From: Azospirillum sp. TSO35-2
GTDB taxonomy: Bacteria > Pseudomonadota > Alphaproteobacteria > Azospirillales > Azospirillaceae
NCBI RefSeq assembly: GCF_003116095.1
Contig: NZ_LGRA01000021.1
Location: 2,890,025-2,954,024 of the forward strand
Direction of reading: 5' to 3'
Length of the DNA stretch: 64,000 nt
Shown here: in pieces, positions 25,900-33,957 of the stretch
How the letters are laid out: every line of letters starts with the position of its first letter
How positions within the stretch are numbered: the first letter of the stretch is position 1
Position numbers and translations under genes: made by a program
The notes under the pieces: model-generated
The model's input: the letters and a program-made list of their open reading frames with translations, nothing else
Databases searched by the model: none
Told to the model about the DNA's origin: nothing

Positions 25900-26829
25900 C
25901 TACTCCGCCGGGGGCGACAGGGCCGCCATCGCCGCCGGGATCTCCGCCAGCAGTTCGCGGGCGAGGAAGCCGAGCGGGCCGATCCGGCGGCTCAGCCGGT
26001 TGCCGGCCTCGCCGTGCAGGAAGACGCCCCAGATGGCGGCCTGCAGCGGGCTGGCCCCGCGCGCCAGCAGGCCGGCGACGATGCCGGCCAGCGTGTCGCC
26101 GGAGCCGGAGGTCGCCAGTCCGATCGTGCCGTCGCGGTAGGCCCAGGCCTCGCCCTCCGGCGTGACGATGCGGGTGCAACCGCCTTTCAGCGCCACCACC
26201 ACCCGCAGCCATGCGGCGGCTTGCCGCGCGGCGCCCAGCGGGTCGGCGTCCACCGCCTTGCGGTCGCAACCCAGCAGCGCCGCCATCTCGCCGGCGTGCG
26301 GCGTGATGATGACCCGGCCCCCGTGGCGGTGCAGCGGCGTCGGGTCCCGTCCCAGGCCGGTCAGCGCCGCGGCGTCGAGGACGAAGCGCGGCCCGTCGCC
26401 GGCCGGGTCCCCGTCCAAGTCGGCGGGGGCAAGGCGTGTCAGCAGTTCCGCGGTCAGCGCCGCCACCGCCGGCTCGTCCATCATGCCGGGGCCGATCAGC
26501 ACGGTGTCGCAGCGGCTGGCGCGGTCGGCCAGCGACTCGGCCGAGTCCGCCGCGATGCCGCCGTCGGGCGTCTCGGCCAGGCCGGCGACCAGCGCTTCGG
26601 GCAGGGCGAGCGCCAAGTGCGGCGCGACGCTGGCCGCGGTGGCGACCTGCAGCTTGCCGGCCCCGGCCCGCAGGGCGCCGATGCCGGCGAGCAGCGCGCC
26701 GCCCGGCACGGTGGCGCTGCCGGCGATCACCAGCACGCGGCCGCGGGTTTCCTTGTCGCCGTCGCCGTCCGGCTGGGGCAGCGGCATGCGGCGCAGCCGA
26801 TCGGCGGTGATGGGGGTTTCCTCGCTCAT
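25900..26829 (-). CDS. nnrD: ADP-dependent NAD(P)H-hydrate dehydratase
   Basis: A 309-aa ribokinase-like NnrD that repairs hydrated NAD(P)H using ADP. Diagnostic motifs are VIAGSATVPGGALLAGIGALRAGAG, GPGMMDEPA, TPHAGEMAALLG and the C-terminal anion hole TSGSGDTLAGIVAGLLARG. The epimerase domain (NnrE) present in fused Nnr proteins is absent, so the epimerase must be encoded elsewhere if present. The ATG at 26829 is preferred over an upstream in-frame Met. It lies 10 bp after the histidine phosphatase gene in the same direction, so the two are probably co-transcribed. Confidence 0.93.
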   Translation of the reverse strand: MSEETPITADRLRRMPLPQPDGDGDKETRGRVLVIAGSATVPGGALLAGIGALRAGAGKLQVATAASVAPHLALALPEALVAGLAETPDGGIAADSAESLADRASRCDTVLIGPGMMDEPAVAALTAELLTRLAPADLDGDPAGDGPRFVLDAAALTGLGRDPTPLHRHGGRVIITPHAGEMAALLGCDRKAVDADPLGAARQAAAWLRVVVALKGGCTRIVTPEGEAWAYRDGTIGLATSGSGDTLAGIVAGLLARGASPLQAAIWGVFLHGEAGNRLSRRIGPLGFLARELLAEIPAAMAALSPPAE

Positions 26830-26839
26830 CGCCGCGCCG

Positions 26840-27619
26840 TCACCGGACGCCGGCGGCTTGGCTGGGCTCGGCCGCATCCGGCTCCACGGTAACCGGGGCG
26901 CCGGCCTCCGTCAGCGGGGCGACCATGTTGTAGCGATGCAGGACCAGCGCGCCACGCGGGCCGGCGTCGGCGTCGAACCGGTACTCGGTGACGGCGCAGT
27001 TGGCGACGTCGCCGGCCGCGTCGATCGCCAGGATCTCGGCCTCCGTCAGGTTCTCCAGCAGGTAGCGCAGGCACAGCACCACCACCTGATGCCCGACCAC
27101 CAGCACCCGCCGCCCGCCATGGTGCAGGCTGATGGTGTCGAGCGCGCTGCGCAGCCGCAGGATCACGTCGCACCAGCTCTCGCCCCCCGGCGGCCGGTGG
27201 TAGAACTTGCCCAGCAGCCGGCGGAACTCGGCCTGGTCGGGGAACTCCGCCCGGATGCCGTTGGTGGTCAGCCCGTCGAGCACGCCGAACTCCTTCTCGC
27301 GCAGCCGCTCGTCCACGACGAAGTCGCCGGGGTCGACCGGCAGCCCGCCCGCCCGGTGCAGCCGCTGCGCGGTGCACAGCGCTCGCTGGTAGGGCGAGGT
27401 GAGGACGACGTCCGGCCGCTCCGCCGCCGGCATCGCCGCGAACCAGCGGCCGAGCGCCTCGGACTGCCGCTCCCCCTGCGGGCTGAGCGGCACGTCGACG
27501 TCGCGCCCGGCGATGTCGATCCGGCCGAGCCCGGCGGCGTGCGCCGCGTCGCGCGCGACGTTTCCGGCGCTCTCGCCGTGGCGGACGATCCAAAGGCGGT
27601 CGGGCCAGCGTTGCTGCAT
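26840..27619 (-). CDS. Histidine phosphatase family protein
   Basis: A 259-aa phosphoglycerate-mutase-like phosphatase. The phosphohistidine motif is VRHGESAGN near the N-terminus and the second catalytic His is in VVGHQVVVL. SPYQRALCTAQRL supplies the phosphate-pocket Arg. These proteins act on varied phosphate esters and the specificity cannot be inferred. About 40 extra C-terminal residues follow the core. The ATG at 27619 starts the conserved N-terminus. First gene of a probable pair with nnrD. Confidence 0.9.
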   Translation of the reverse strand: MQQRWPDRLWIVRHGESAGNVARDAAHAAGLGRIDIAGRDVDVPLSPQGERQSEALGRWFAAMPAAERPDVVLTSPYQRALCTAQRLHRAGGLPVDPGDFVVDERLREKEFGVLDGLTTNGIRAEFPDQAEFRRLLGKFYHRPPGGESWCDVILRLRSALDTISLHHGGRRVLVVGHQVVVLCLRYLLENLTEAEILAIDAAGDVANCAVTEYRFDADAGPRGALVLHRYNMVAPLTEAGAPVTVEPDAAEPSQAAGVR

Positions 27620-27825
27620 CGGGGATCCCGTGGCTGGTGAGGGTGGGCTGTCTGGAATAACCGCCGGACGCCGCGAAAGGTCCCGCAGGGAGCCGGGGCG
27701 GCCGAGCCCCCGGTATGGCTGCCATGCCGGCGGATCGGATGGTGCGTCGGAGCGCGCCATTGCCGGACGGCGGCGCGGGCCCACACTCTTCACCTTGCGT
27801 TTTTCACCATTCGAATGGATCGGAC

Positions 27826-28932
27826 ATGACGGACAGCCAGGACGCGGCCCCCCTGTTTCAGCCGGTGACGATCGGCCGTTACACCCTGCCCAACCGCATC
27901 GCCATGGCGCCGCTGACGCGCAGCCGCACCGACAACACCACCGGCGTTCCGACCGCGATGAACGCCGAATACTACGCCCAGCGCGCCAGCGCCGGCCTGA
28001 TCATCGCCGAGGCCACCCAGATCTCGCCGCAGGGCAAGGGCTACGCCTACACCCCCGGCATCCACAGCGCCGAGCAGGTCGCCGGCTGGCGGCTGGTGAC
28101 CGACGCGGTCCATGCCAAGGGCGGCCACATGTGCCTTCAGCTCTGGCACGTCGGCCGCATTTCCCACCCCGACCTGCAGCCCGGCGGCGCGCTGCCGGTG
28201 GCGCCGTCGGCGGTCAAGCCCGACATGAAGGCCTTCACGGTCGACGGCTTCAAGGACATCCCGGCGCCGCGGGCGCTCGACGTTTCGGAGCTGCCGGGCA
28301 TCGTCGAGGATTACCGGAGGGCCACCCGCAACGCGCTGGCCGCCGGCTTCGATCTGGTCGAGGTCCACGCCGCCAACGGCTACCTGATCGACCAGTTCCT
28401 GCGCGACGGCACCAACCACCGCACCGACCAGTATGGCGGCAGCGTGGAGAACCGCGCCCGCTTCCTGTTCGAGGTGCTGGACGCCGTGGTGGCGGAGGCC
28501 GGGGCCGACCGCGTCGGCATCCGCCTGTCGCCGCTCAGCCCGGCCAACGACGCGCAGGAAAGCGACCCGCGCGGCACCTTCAGCCCGGTGATCGAGCGGC
28601 TGAACGGCTACAACCTCGCCTACCTGCACATGATCGAAGGCGTCACCCGCGGCCCGCATCCGGGTTTCGGCGGGCTGCTCAGCGAAATGCGCGCGCTCTA
28701 CAAGGGCCGCTACATGGCCAACAACGTCTACACCCGCGCGATGGCGATCGAGGCGACCGCAAGCGGCCACGCCGACATGATCGCCTTCGGCCGCCCCTTC
28801 ATCGCCAACCCCGATCTGGTGGAGCGGCTGCGCATCGACGCCCCGCTGGCGGAGCCGGACACCAAGACCTTCTACGGCGGTGACCGGCACGGCTACACCG
28901 ACTACCCGACGTTGAAGTCGTCGGCGGCCTGA
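27826..28932 (+). CDS. nemA: Old yellow enzyme, N-ethylmaleimide reductase type
   Basis: A 368-aa FMN-dependent ene-reductase. LFQPVTIGRYTLPNRIAMAPLTRSR is the family N-terminus, QLWHVGRISHP lies in the FMN site, and EVHAANGYLIDQFLRDGTNHRTDQYGGSVENR is the catalytic and dimer signature. AFGRPFIANPDLVERL closes the barrel. These enzymes reduce activated alkenes, nitro compounds and nitrate esters with NAD(P)H and often answer electrophile stress. The ATG at 27826 is the conserved start. No repressor gene of the NemR type adjoins it. Confidence 0.93.
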   Translation: MTDSQDAAPLFQPVTIGRYTLPNRIAMAPLTRSRTDNTTGVPTAMNAEYYAQRASAGLIIAEATQISPQGKGYAYTPGIHSAEQVAGWRLVTDAVHAKGGHMCLQLWHVGRISHPDLQPGGALPVAPSAVKPDMKAFTVDGFKDIPAPRALDVSELPGIVEDYRRATRNALAAGFDLVEVHAANGYLIDQFLRDGTNHRTDQYGGSVENRARFLFEVLDAVVAEAGADRVGIRLSPLSPANDAQESDPRGTFSPVIERLNGYNLAYLHMIEGVTRGPHPGFGGLLSEMRALYKGRYMANNVYTRAMAIEATASGHADMIAFGRPFIANPDLVERLRIDAPLAEPDTKTFYGGDRHGYTDYPTLKSSAA

Positions 28933-28962
28933 CCGCCGGTCACCCGGCGCGCGTGCGAAAGC

Positions 28963-28996
28963 CCCCCGAGTCGCGCCGTGCAGAGCGAGTCGGGGG
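28963..28996 (+). terminator. Hairpin after nemA
   Basis: CCCCCGA pairs with TCGGGGG across an imperfect 20-base loop, 30 bp after the nemA stop. No T-run follows, so it is a weak candidate. Confidence 0.35.
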
Positions 28997-29198
28997 TGCC
29001 GGGCCCCGGCACTTCGGTGCCGCCCGGGTGCCGCAGGGGCGCTCGCCGGGGGGCGCCGGCCGGCCGCACGGGGGCCAAGCGTCAGCCAGGGGTGAGGCAA
29101 TAAGGGGCGATTCGGCCATCTTTCCTTTGGAAGGCTTGACGAGGGGCTGGATCCCTGTGACAAAAGACATTCGGCACACTCTATGAGCTTGAAGACAC

Positions 29199-29774
29199 AT
29201 GTTCGACCGCCCGCCCCGCCAGGGCTTCCGCGCTCCCGAGATCACCAAGTCCAACGTCACCGCCACCGTGAAGTGGTTCAACCCCACCAAGGGGTTCGGC
29301 TTCGTGTCGCCTGAGGACGGTTCGCCCGACGCCTTCCTGCACGTCTCTGCGGTTCAGGCCGCCGGCTACGACGCGCTCGACGAAGGCACCACCATCGTCT
29401 GCGATCTGGCCCGCGGTCCCAAGGGGCCCCAGGTCGCTTCCATTCAATCGGTCGACGCGTCCACCGCGCAGCGTTCGGCCCGCCCGCGCACTGGTGGCGC
29501 CGGCGGCGGTTTTGATCGTGGCGGTTTCGACCGCGGCGGTTACGACGCCGGCGGCAGCACCGGCGGCGAGGAAGTCGACGGCACCGTGAAGTGGTTCAAC
29601 GCCGACAAGGGCTTTGGCTTCATCACGCCGAGCACCGGTGGCAAGGACGTCTTCGTCCATGTCAACGTGCTGCGCCGTTCGGGCATGCAGACCCTTCAGG
29701 AAGGCGATCAGGTGCGCGTCACCGTTCGCCAGGGCCAGAAGGGTCCCGAGGCGGGCAAGGTCGAGTACCTCTAA
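29199..29774 (+). CDS. Tandem cold-shock-domain protein with Gly-rich linker
   Basis: A 191-aa nucleic-acid-binding protein with two cold-shock domains, at about 20-83 and 126-191. Each has the RNP1 motif KGFGF and an RNP2-like strand (FLHV in the first, VFVHV in the second). The linker is rich in Gly, Arg and Asp with repeats of the form GGFDRGGFDRGGYD, resembling RGG-type RNA-binding tails. Double-CSD proteins are usual in Alphaproteobacteria, whereas single 70-aa CspA is the enteric form. It likely acts as an RNA chaperone. It is preceded by a 266-bp intergenic stretch that may include a regulatory 5' leader. Confidence 0.95.
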   Translation: MFDRPPRQGFRAPEITKSNVTATVKWFNPTKGFGFVSPEDGSPDAFLHVSAVQAAGYDALDEGTTIVCDLARGPKGPQVASIQSVDASTAQRSARPRTGGAGGGFDRGGFDRGGYDAGGSTGGEEVDGTVKWFNADKGFGFITPSTGGKDVFVHVNVLRRSGMQTLQEGDQVRVTVRQGQKGPEAGKVEYL

Positions 29775-30182
29775 GGCACGGGTTTCCCGCGCCTCGTCCG
29801 GCCGGCGTCCTCCCCACGGGGTGCACGCCGCGTCGGTCGGCCCAGCGTTACGAAGGCGTGCATCGCGGGTCTCCCGCGACCGCGTGTTTGGTCTCCCGAC
29901 CGTCTCGGCTTGGGGGCCTCCGGTGTCATGCCGGATTTTTATCGCACGGTGCCTCCTCCGGGGGCGCCGTGCCTTCTTTTGTTCCATGCCCTGGGCGTTA
30001 TGCCCCATTCCCGGGCGTGTGATCTCTCGATGCGTGCGATCCTGGCTTGTTGAGTGACCCGGCCCTGGTCCGTTCCGGCCGGCCCGTTTTCCGCGTGTGT
30101 TCTTCGCTCCGACTGTTGTGCCGCCCCTGGGCGGTGTCTCCTGGCGCCGCCCGTGGGCGGCCAGCCGCAAGGCCGATCCGGC
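29775..30182. other. Intergenic region after the cold-shock gene
   Basis: 408 bp between the cold-shock gene and the YgjV-like gene. The only clear element is the terminator at 29944-29980; a lesser T-run sits at 29935-29940. Open frames crossing it lack conserved features or start signals. The cold-shock transcript therefore appears to have a ~170-nt 3' untranslated region. Confidence 0.5.
29944..29980 (+). terminator. Intrinsic terminator downstream of the cold-shock gene
   Basis: GCACGGTGCC pairs with GGCGCCGTGC (one G-T pair) over a 9-base loop, followed by CTTCTTTT. Confidence 0.75.
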
Positions 30183-30815
30183 ATGATCGAGATGCTGACC
30201 GACGCGTTGCCCGCGTCCCTGTTCCCCGGCTTTCCGGCCGGGGGGCACCCGTCGATGGCCCAGATGATCGGCTTTTGCGGCGCGGCGGGGGGCATGCTGT
30301 GGCCCTTCTTCCGCGGCCGTGTCGGCATGCTGCTGGTCCAACTGGTGCCCTGCGTCTGCTTCGCCCTGCATTTCTGGCTGGTCGGGGCGCCGACCGGGGC
30401 GGCGCTGAACGTGCTGGCCGGGGTGCAGGTCCTGGCGGCGCTGGCGCTCGGCGCCAACCCGGCCTTCCGCATCGTCTACCTGCTGATCTTGCCGGTGATC
30501 GCCGCGCTGATGGCGGCGACCTGGACCGGTCTGCCGTCGGTCTTCGCCGCCGCCGGCATGGCGTTGCTCAGCCTTGCCCGCTACCAGACCGGGGTTCGCG
30601 CCTTCCGTGCCGTCATGCTGCTGGCGCTGCCCTGCTGGTTGGTGCACAACATGCTGGTCGGATCGGTTCCGGCGATGCTGTCGGACATGACGGGGATCGT
30701 CGTCAATCTGTGGATCCTGCTGCGCAGCCGCCCGTTGTCCGCGCGCCCGCAGCCGGTCCCGCTGGCGCCGGTCCAACCGTCCCCGCACGTGGCAAGGGAA
30801 GCGAAGGTCTCATGA
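30183..30815 (+). CDS. YgjV-family inner membrane protein
   Basis: A 210-aa membrane protein with about six hydrophobic segments. The late segment ALPCWLVHNMLVGSVPAMLSDMTG matches the most conserved part of the YgjV family, and MAQMIGFCGAAGGMLWPFFRGR its start. The family has no established function. The ATG at 30183 has AAGG upstream. Its stop overlaps the start of the CRP-like gene (ATGA), so the two are translated together and the membrane protein may be functionally tied to that regulator. Confidence 0.8.
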   Translation: MIEMLTDALPASLFPGFPAGGHPSMAQMIGFCGAAGGMLWPFFRGRVGMLLVQLVPCVCFALHFWLVGAPTGAALNVLAGVQVLAALALGANPAFRIVYLLILPVIAALMAATWTGLPSVFAAAGMALLSLARYQTGVRAFRAVMLLALPCWLVHNMLVGSVPAMLSDMTGIVVNLWILLRSRPLSARPQPVPLAPVQPSPHVAREAKVS

Positions 30816-31537
30816 GCGTCACCACCCACAGCAACCTGCCCCACAGCAACCTGTCCGCGGAAGACGCCGCGGCTCTGCGCGCCATCCCGCTGTTCGCCAA
30901 GCTGTCCGACCGGGCGGTGGCGCTGCTGGGCGGGGTGGCGATCGTGCGCCCGGTGACCCGCGGCACCACGCTGTTCCTCCAGGACGAGCCGGCGGACCGC
31001 TTCTTCGTGCTGCTCGACGGCTGGGTGAAGCTGTTCCGCCTGACCCGCGACGGGGCGGAAGCGGTGGTGCACGTCATCGGCCCGGCCGAGAGCTTCGCCG
31101 AGGCCGCCATGTTCGCCGACGGCAAGTTCCCGGTCTGCGCCGAGGCGGTGACCGACGCCCGCGTCATGACCCTGACCGCCGAGGGGTTCGCCCGCTGCCT
31201 GCGCGAGGACGACCGCATCGCCTTCGGCATGCTGGGGTCGCTGTCGGTCCGCCTGCGCCATCTGGTGACGCAGATCGAACAACTCCAGGTCCAGCCGGCG
31301 CCGCAGCGCGTCGCCGCCTTCCTGCTGCGCGTCTGTCCGCCGGGGGAGGGGGGCGCCAGCTTCCAGCTTCCCTTCGACAAGGCGCTGATCGCCCGCCGTC
31401 TGGGCATGCAGCCGGAAACCCTGTCGCGGGCGCTGGCCAAGCTGCGCGCCGCCGGGGTCGACACCCAGGGGCTGACGGTGACGGTGGCCGACCGCGCCGC
31501 CCTGCGCGAGCTGGCCGAGGCCGCCGACGACGAGTGA
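30812..31537 (+). CDS. CRP/FNR-family transcriptional regulator
   Basis: A 241-aa regulator. An N-terminal cyclic-nucleotide-binding fold (about 22-140; FLQDEPADRFFVLLDGWVKLF, GPAESFAEAAMF) joins a dimer helix and a C-terminal helix-turn-helix (ALIARRLGMQPETLSRALAKLRAAGV). The N-terminal Cys cluster of FNR is absent, so it is not an Fe-S oxygen sensor of that type. The ligand is unknown. The N-terminus contains a short duplication (HSNLPHSNL). GGGAAGCGAAGG precedes the ATG, which overlaps the YgjV stop. Confidence 0.92.
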   Translation: MSVTTHSNLPHSNLSAEDAAALRAIPLFAKLSDRAVALLGGVAIVRPVTRGTTLFLQDEPADRFFVLLDGWVKLFRLTRDGAEAVVHVIGPAESFAEAAMFADGKFPVCAEAVTDARVMTLTAEGFARCLREDDRIAFGMLGSLSVRLRHLVTQIEQLQVQPAPQRVAAFLLRVCPPGEGGASFQLPFDKALIARRLGMQPETLSRALAKLRAAGVDTQGLTVTVADRAALRELAEAADDE

Positions 31538-31701
31538 ACGTTGCGAGTGACCTCTGCGGGCGCTGTGACAGCGGGAGCGGGGCGTTGAGCGACGGTTGAC
31601 GGCGGTGCCCCCCCGTGCGAGTTTGCACCCCTTCGACGGCCCCCTTTCGGTGTGGCGACGGCCGTCGGATGCTTCCGGTTCCAGGGATTTTCGAGGCGGT
31701 G

Positions 31702-32370
31702 ATGGGCGACAGCAACACGGTGGCGGCGGCATCGGATCCGGTGCGGGATCTGGTGGCGTTCGCCGGGGACCGCCGCTTCGCCACCGTGATGGCGGACCCG
31801 CCCTGGCGTTTCGTCAACCGCACCGGCAAGATGGCGCCGGAGCATCGCCGCCTGTCGCGCTACGGCACCATGACGGTGGAGGACATCTGCGCCCTGCCGG
31901 TCGCCGACATCGCCGCCCCGACCGCGCACCTCTATCTGTGGGTGCCCAACGCGCTGCTGCCGGAAGGGCTCCAGGTGCTGCGCAGCTGGGGGTTCGAGTA
32001 CAAGACCAACCTGATCTGGCACAAGGTGCGCAAGGATGGCGGGTCGGACGGGCGCGGCGTCGGCTTCTATTTCCGCAACGTGACCGAACTGATCCTGTTC
32101 GGCGTCCGCGGCAAGAAGGCCCGCACGCTGCCGCCGGGCCGCACCCAGGTCAACCTGATCGAAAGCCGCAAGCGCGAGCACAGCCGCAAGCCCGACGAGC
32201 AGTATGAACTGATCGAGGCGTGCAGCCCCGGCCCCTATCTGGAGATGTTCGCCCGCGGCGCCCGCCCCAACTGGGCGGTGTGGGGCAACCAGGCCGACGA
32301 CGGCTATGAGCCGACCTGGAAGACCTACGCCTACAACTCCGCCACCGACCGCGAGGCGACGGCGGAGTAG
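31702..32370 (+). CDS. MT-A70 family N6-adenine methyltransferase
   Basis: A 222-aa SAM-dependent methyltransferase of the MT-A70 family. The catalytic DPPW is at residues 32-35 (VMADPPWRF). ATAHLYLWVPNALL, YKTNLIWHKVRKDG, GFYFRNVTELILFGVRGK and LIESRKREHSRKPDEQYELIE are the family core. Bacterial members methylate adenine N6 in DNA and often come from phages or restriction loci. No restriction enzyme or phage gene is adjacent, so it is a solitary methyltransferase. The ATG at 31702 has GAGGCGG upstream; an upstream in-frame start at 31615 is less likely. Confidence 0.9.
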   Translation: MGDSNTVAAASDPVRDLVAFAGDRRFATVMADPPWRFVNRTGKMAPEHRRLSRYGTMTVEDICALPVADIAAPTAHLYLWVPNALLPEGLQVLRSWGFEYKTNLIWHKVRKDGGSDGRGVGFYFRNVTELILFGVRGKKARTLPPGRTQVNLIESRKREHSRKPDEQYELIEACSPGPYLEMFARGARPNWAVWGNQADDGYEPTWKTYAYNSATDREATAE

Positions 32371-32390
32371 GGGAGCGGCGGGGCCGAACG

Positions 32391-33038
32391 CTACAGCAGC
32401 CCCAGCTCCGTCAGATCCCGCCGCAGCGCCTCGGCGCCCAGGAACAGGTGGGCCGACATGCCGACCGACCGCGCGCTTTCCACGTTGTCGGGGTTGTCGT
32501 CGATGAAGAAGCAGTGCTTCGCGTCGAGTCCGTAACGATCCAGCAGCAGCCGGTAGATCGCCGGGTCCGGCTTCACCAGCCGTTCCTCTCCCGACACGAT
32601 GATGCCGTCGAAGCCGTTCAGGAAGTCGAAGCGCTTGCGGGTCAGCGCGAACTTGTCGGCGGAGAAGTTGGTGATGGCGTAGACCGGCACGCCGCGCGCC
32701 TTCAACTCCGCCAGGATCTCCGGCGTGCCGGGGATCGGTCCCGGCACCATGCGTTCCCACATGTCGTCATAGGCGCGGATCAGTTCGGCGCAGTCCGGAT
32801 GCTCCTCCGTCAGCAGGGCGACCGCGTCGCGCCAGGGCCGGCCGCGGTCCTGCTCCAGGTTCCAGGCGGCGGTGCAGACCCGCTCCAGGAAATCCTCCAT
32901 CAGGTCCTCGTAGCCGTCGAACAGCTCGCGGTAGAGGTGCCGCGGGTCCCATTCGATCAGCACCTGCCCGATGTCGAAGACGACGACGGTGGGCGTGATG
33001 GTGGCGGGCGCAACGCCCGTCTCGTTCATTCCGGTCAT
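32391..33038 (-). CDS. HAD-family phosphatase, YihX-like
   Basis: A 215-aa HAD subfamily IA hydrolase. The nucleophile Asp22 lies in VVVFDIGQVLIEWDP, the DxG variant seen in YihX-type sugar-phosphate phosphatases. The motif II Thr-position region is AITNFS, the motif III Lys is in RLVKPDPAIY, and the acidic motif IV is FIDDNPDNVESAR. Substrate unknown. It starts 13 bp after the DsbA-like gene and is probably in its operon. Confidence 0.9.
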   Translation of the reverse strand: MTGMNETGVAPATITPTVVVFDIGQVLIEWDPRHLYRELFDGYEDLMEDFLERVCTAAWNLEQDRGRPWRDAVALLTEEHPDCAELIRAYDDMWERMVPGPIPGTPEILAELKARGVPVYAITNFSADKFALTRKRFDFLNGFDGIIVSGEERLVKPDPAIYRLLLDRYGLDAKHCFFIDDNPDNVESARSVGMSAHLFLGAEALRRDLTELGLL

Positions 33039-33051
33039 GGAACGGTCCGCC

Positions 33052-33831
33052 TCAGCCCTTGGCGCGGGCGGCTTCGACCAGCCGCTTCATGTCGTCGAGC
33101 TTGATCGCGCCGGGCACCAGCTCGTCGCCGAAGACGAAGCCGGGCGTGCCGTGGATGTTCAGCTTTTCGGCCAGCGCCTGGTTGCTGGCGATGACCTTCA
33201 GCACGTCGGGCGATTCCATGTCCTTCTTCAGCCGGTCGGTGTCCAGCCCGACCGACTTGGCGAGGCGCATGATGACGGCCTCGTCCAACTGGCCGCGCTG
33301 GGCCATCAGGGCGGTGTGGAGTTCCATGTACTTGCCCTGCGCGCGGGCGGCGAGCGCCGCCTTCGACGCGACGACCGACGCCGGGCCCAGGATCGGGAAT
33401 TCCTTCAGGACGAAGCGCAGCTTGGGATCGTCCTTGATCAGCTTCTGGGTGTCGGCCTGCACCGCCTTGCAGTAGCCGCACTGGTAATCGAAGAACTCGA
33501 CCACCGTGACGTCGCCCTGCGGGTTGCCGGCGACCGGGTCGGCCGGGTTGCGGGTCAGGTCCTGCCGGTTCTCGGTCAGCGCCTGACGGGCGCGTTCGGC
33601 CTCCGCCGTCTTCTGGCGCTCCTGCATGGCGTCGACCGCCTGGAGGATGACCTCCGGATGCTCCATCAGATAGTCGCGGACGATCTTTTCGATGGCCGAC
33701 TTCTGGCTGCTGTCGAAGCTGGCCGACTGCGCCCGGGCCGGGGTGACGGCGGACAGCGCCAGCGCCGCGACGGGCAGCGCCAGCAGGGCGGAACGCAGGA
33801 ACGGCAGGGCGGGGCGCAGATGCGGACGCAT
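33052..33831 (-). CDS. Periplasmic DsbA/ScsC-like thiol oxidoreductase
   Basis: A 259-aa thioredoxin-fold protein with a signal peptide ending PARAQ (about 35). An N-terminal helix, KIVRDYLMEHPEVILQAVDA, matches the trimerisation arm of ScsC/BcfH proteins. The redox motif is CGYC (118-121) and the cis-Pro loop is IHGTPGFVFGDE. Such proteins form, reshuffle or protect disulfides in the periplasm, with roles in copper tolerance in relatives. No scsB or scsD partner is nearby. Upstream member of a pair with the HAD gene. Confidence 0.9.
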   Translation of the reverse strand: MRPHLRPALPFLRSALLALPVAALALSAVTPARAQSASFDSSQKSAIEKIVRDYLMEHPEVILQAVDAMQERQKTAEAERARQALTENRQDLTRNPADPVAGNPQGDVTVVEFFDYQCGYCKAVQADTQKLIKDDPKLRFVLKEFPILGPASVVASKAALAARAQGKYMELHTALMAQRGQLDEAVIMRLAKSVGLDTDRLKKDMESPDVLKVIASNQALAEKLNIHGTPGFVFGDELVPGAIKLDDMKRLVEAARAKG

Positions 33832-33915
33832 GGGTGGGCGGTCTCCGGCACGGGAAAAAGATCAACGAAGGCCGCCCACACTGGACCGACAATCAGGCCC
33901 GGACAAGCGCAAAGC

Positions 33916-33955
33916 GCACGCCCAGACTGCACAAGAGCGTGATCGCCGGGCGTGC
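33916..33955 (-). terminator. Hairpin after the esterase-like gene
   Basis: GCACGCCC and GGGCGTGC pair perfectly (8 bp, 24-base loop) immediately downstream of the stop at 33958 on the minus strand. T-run absent. Confidence 0.35.
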
Positions 33956-33957
33956 CG

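Noticed and set aside
29101-29165. TTGACG near 29136 as a cold-shock gene -35
   Set aside because: No acceptable -10 lies 16-18 bp downstream, so the promoter was not called.
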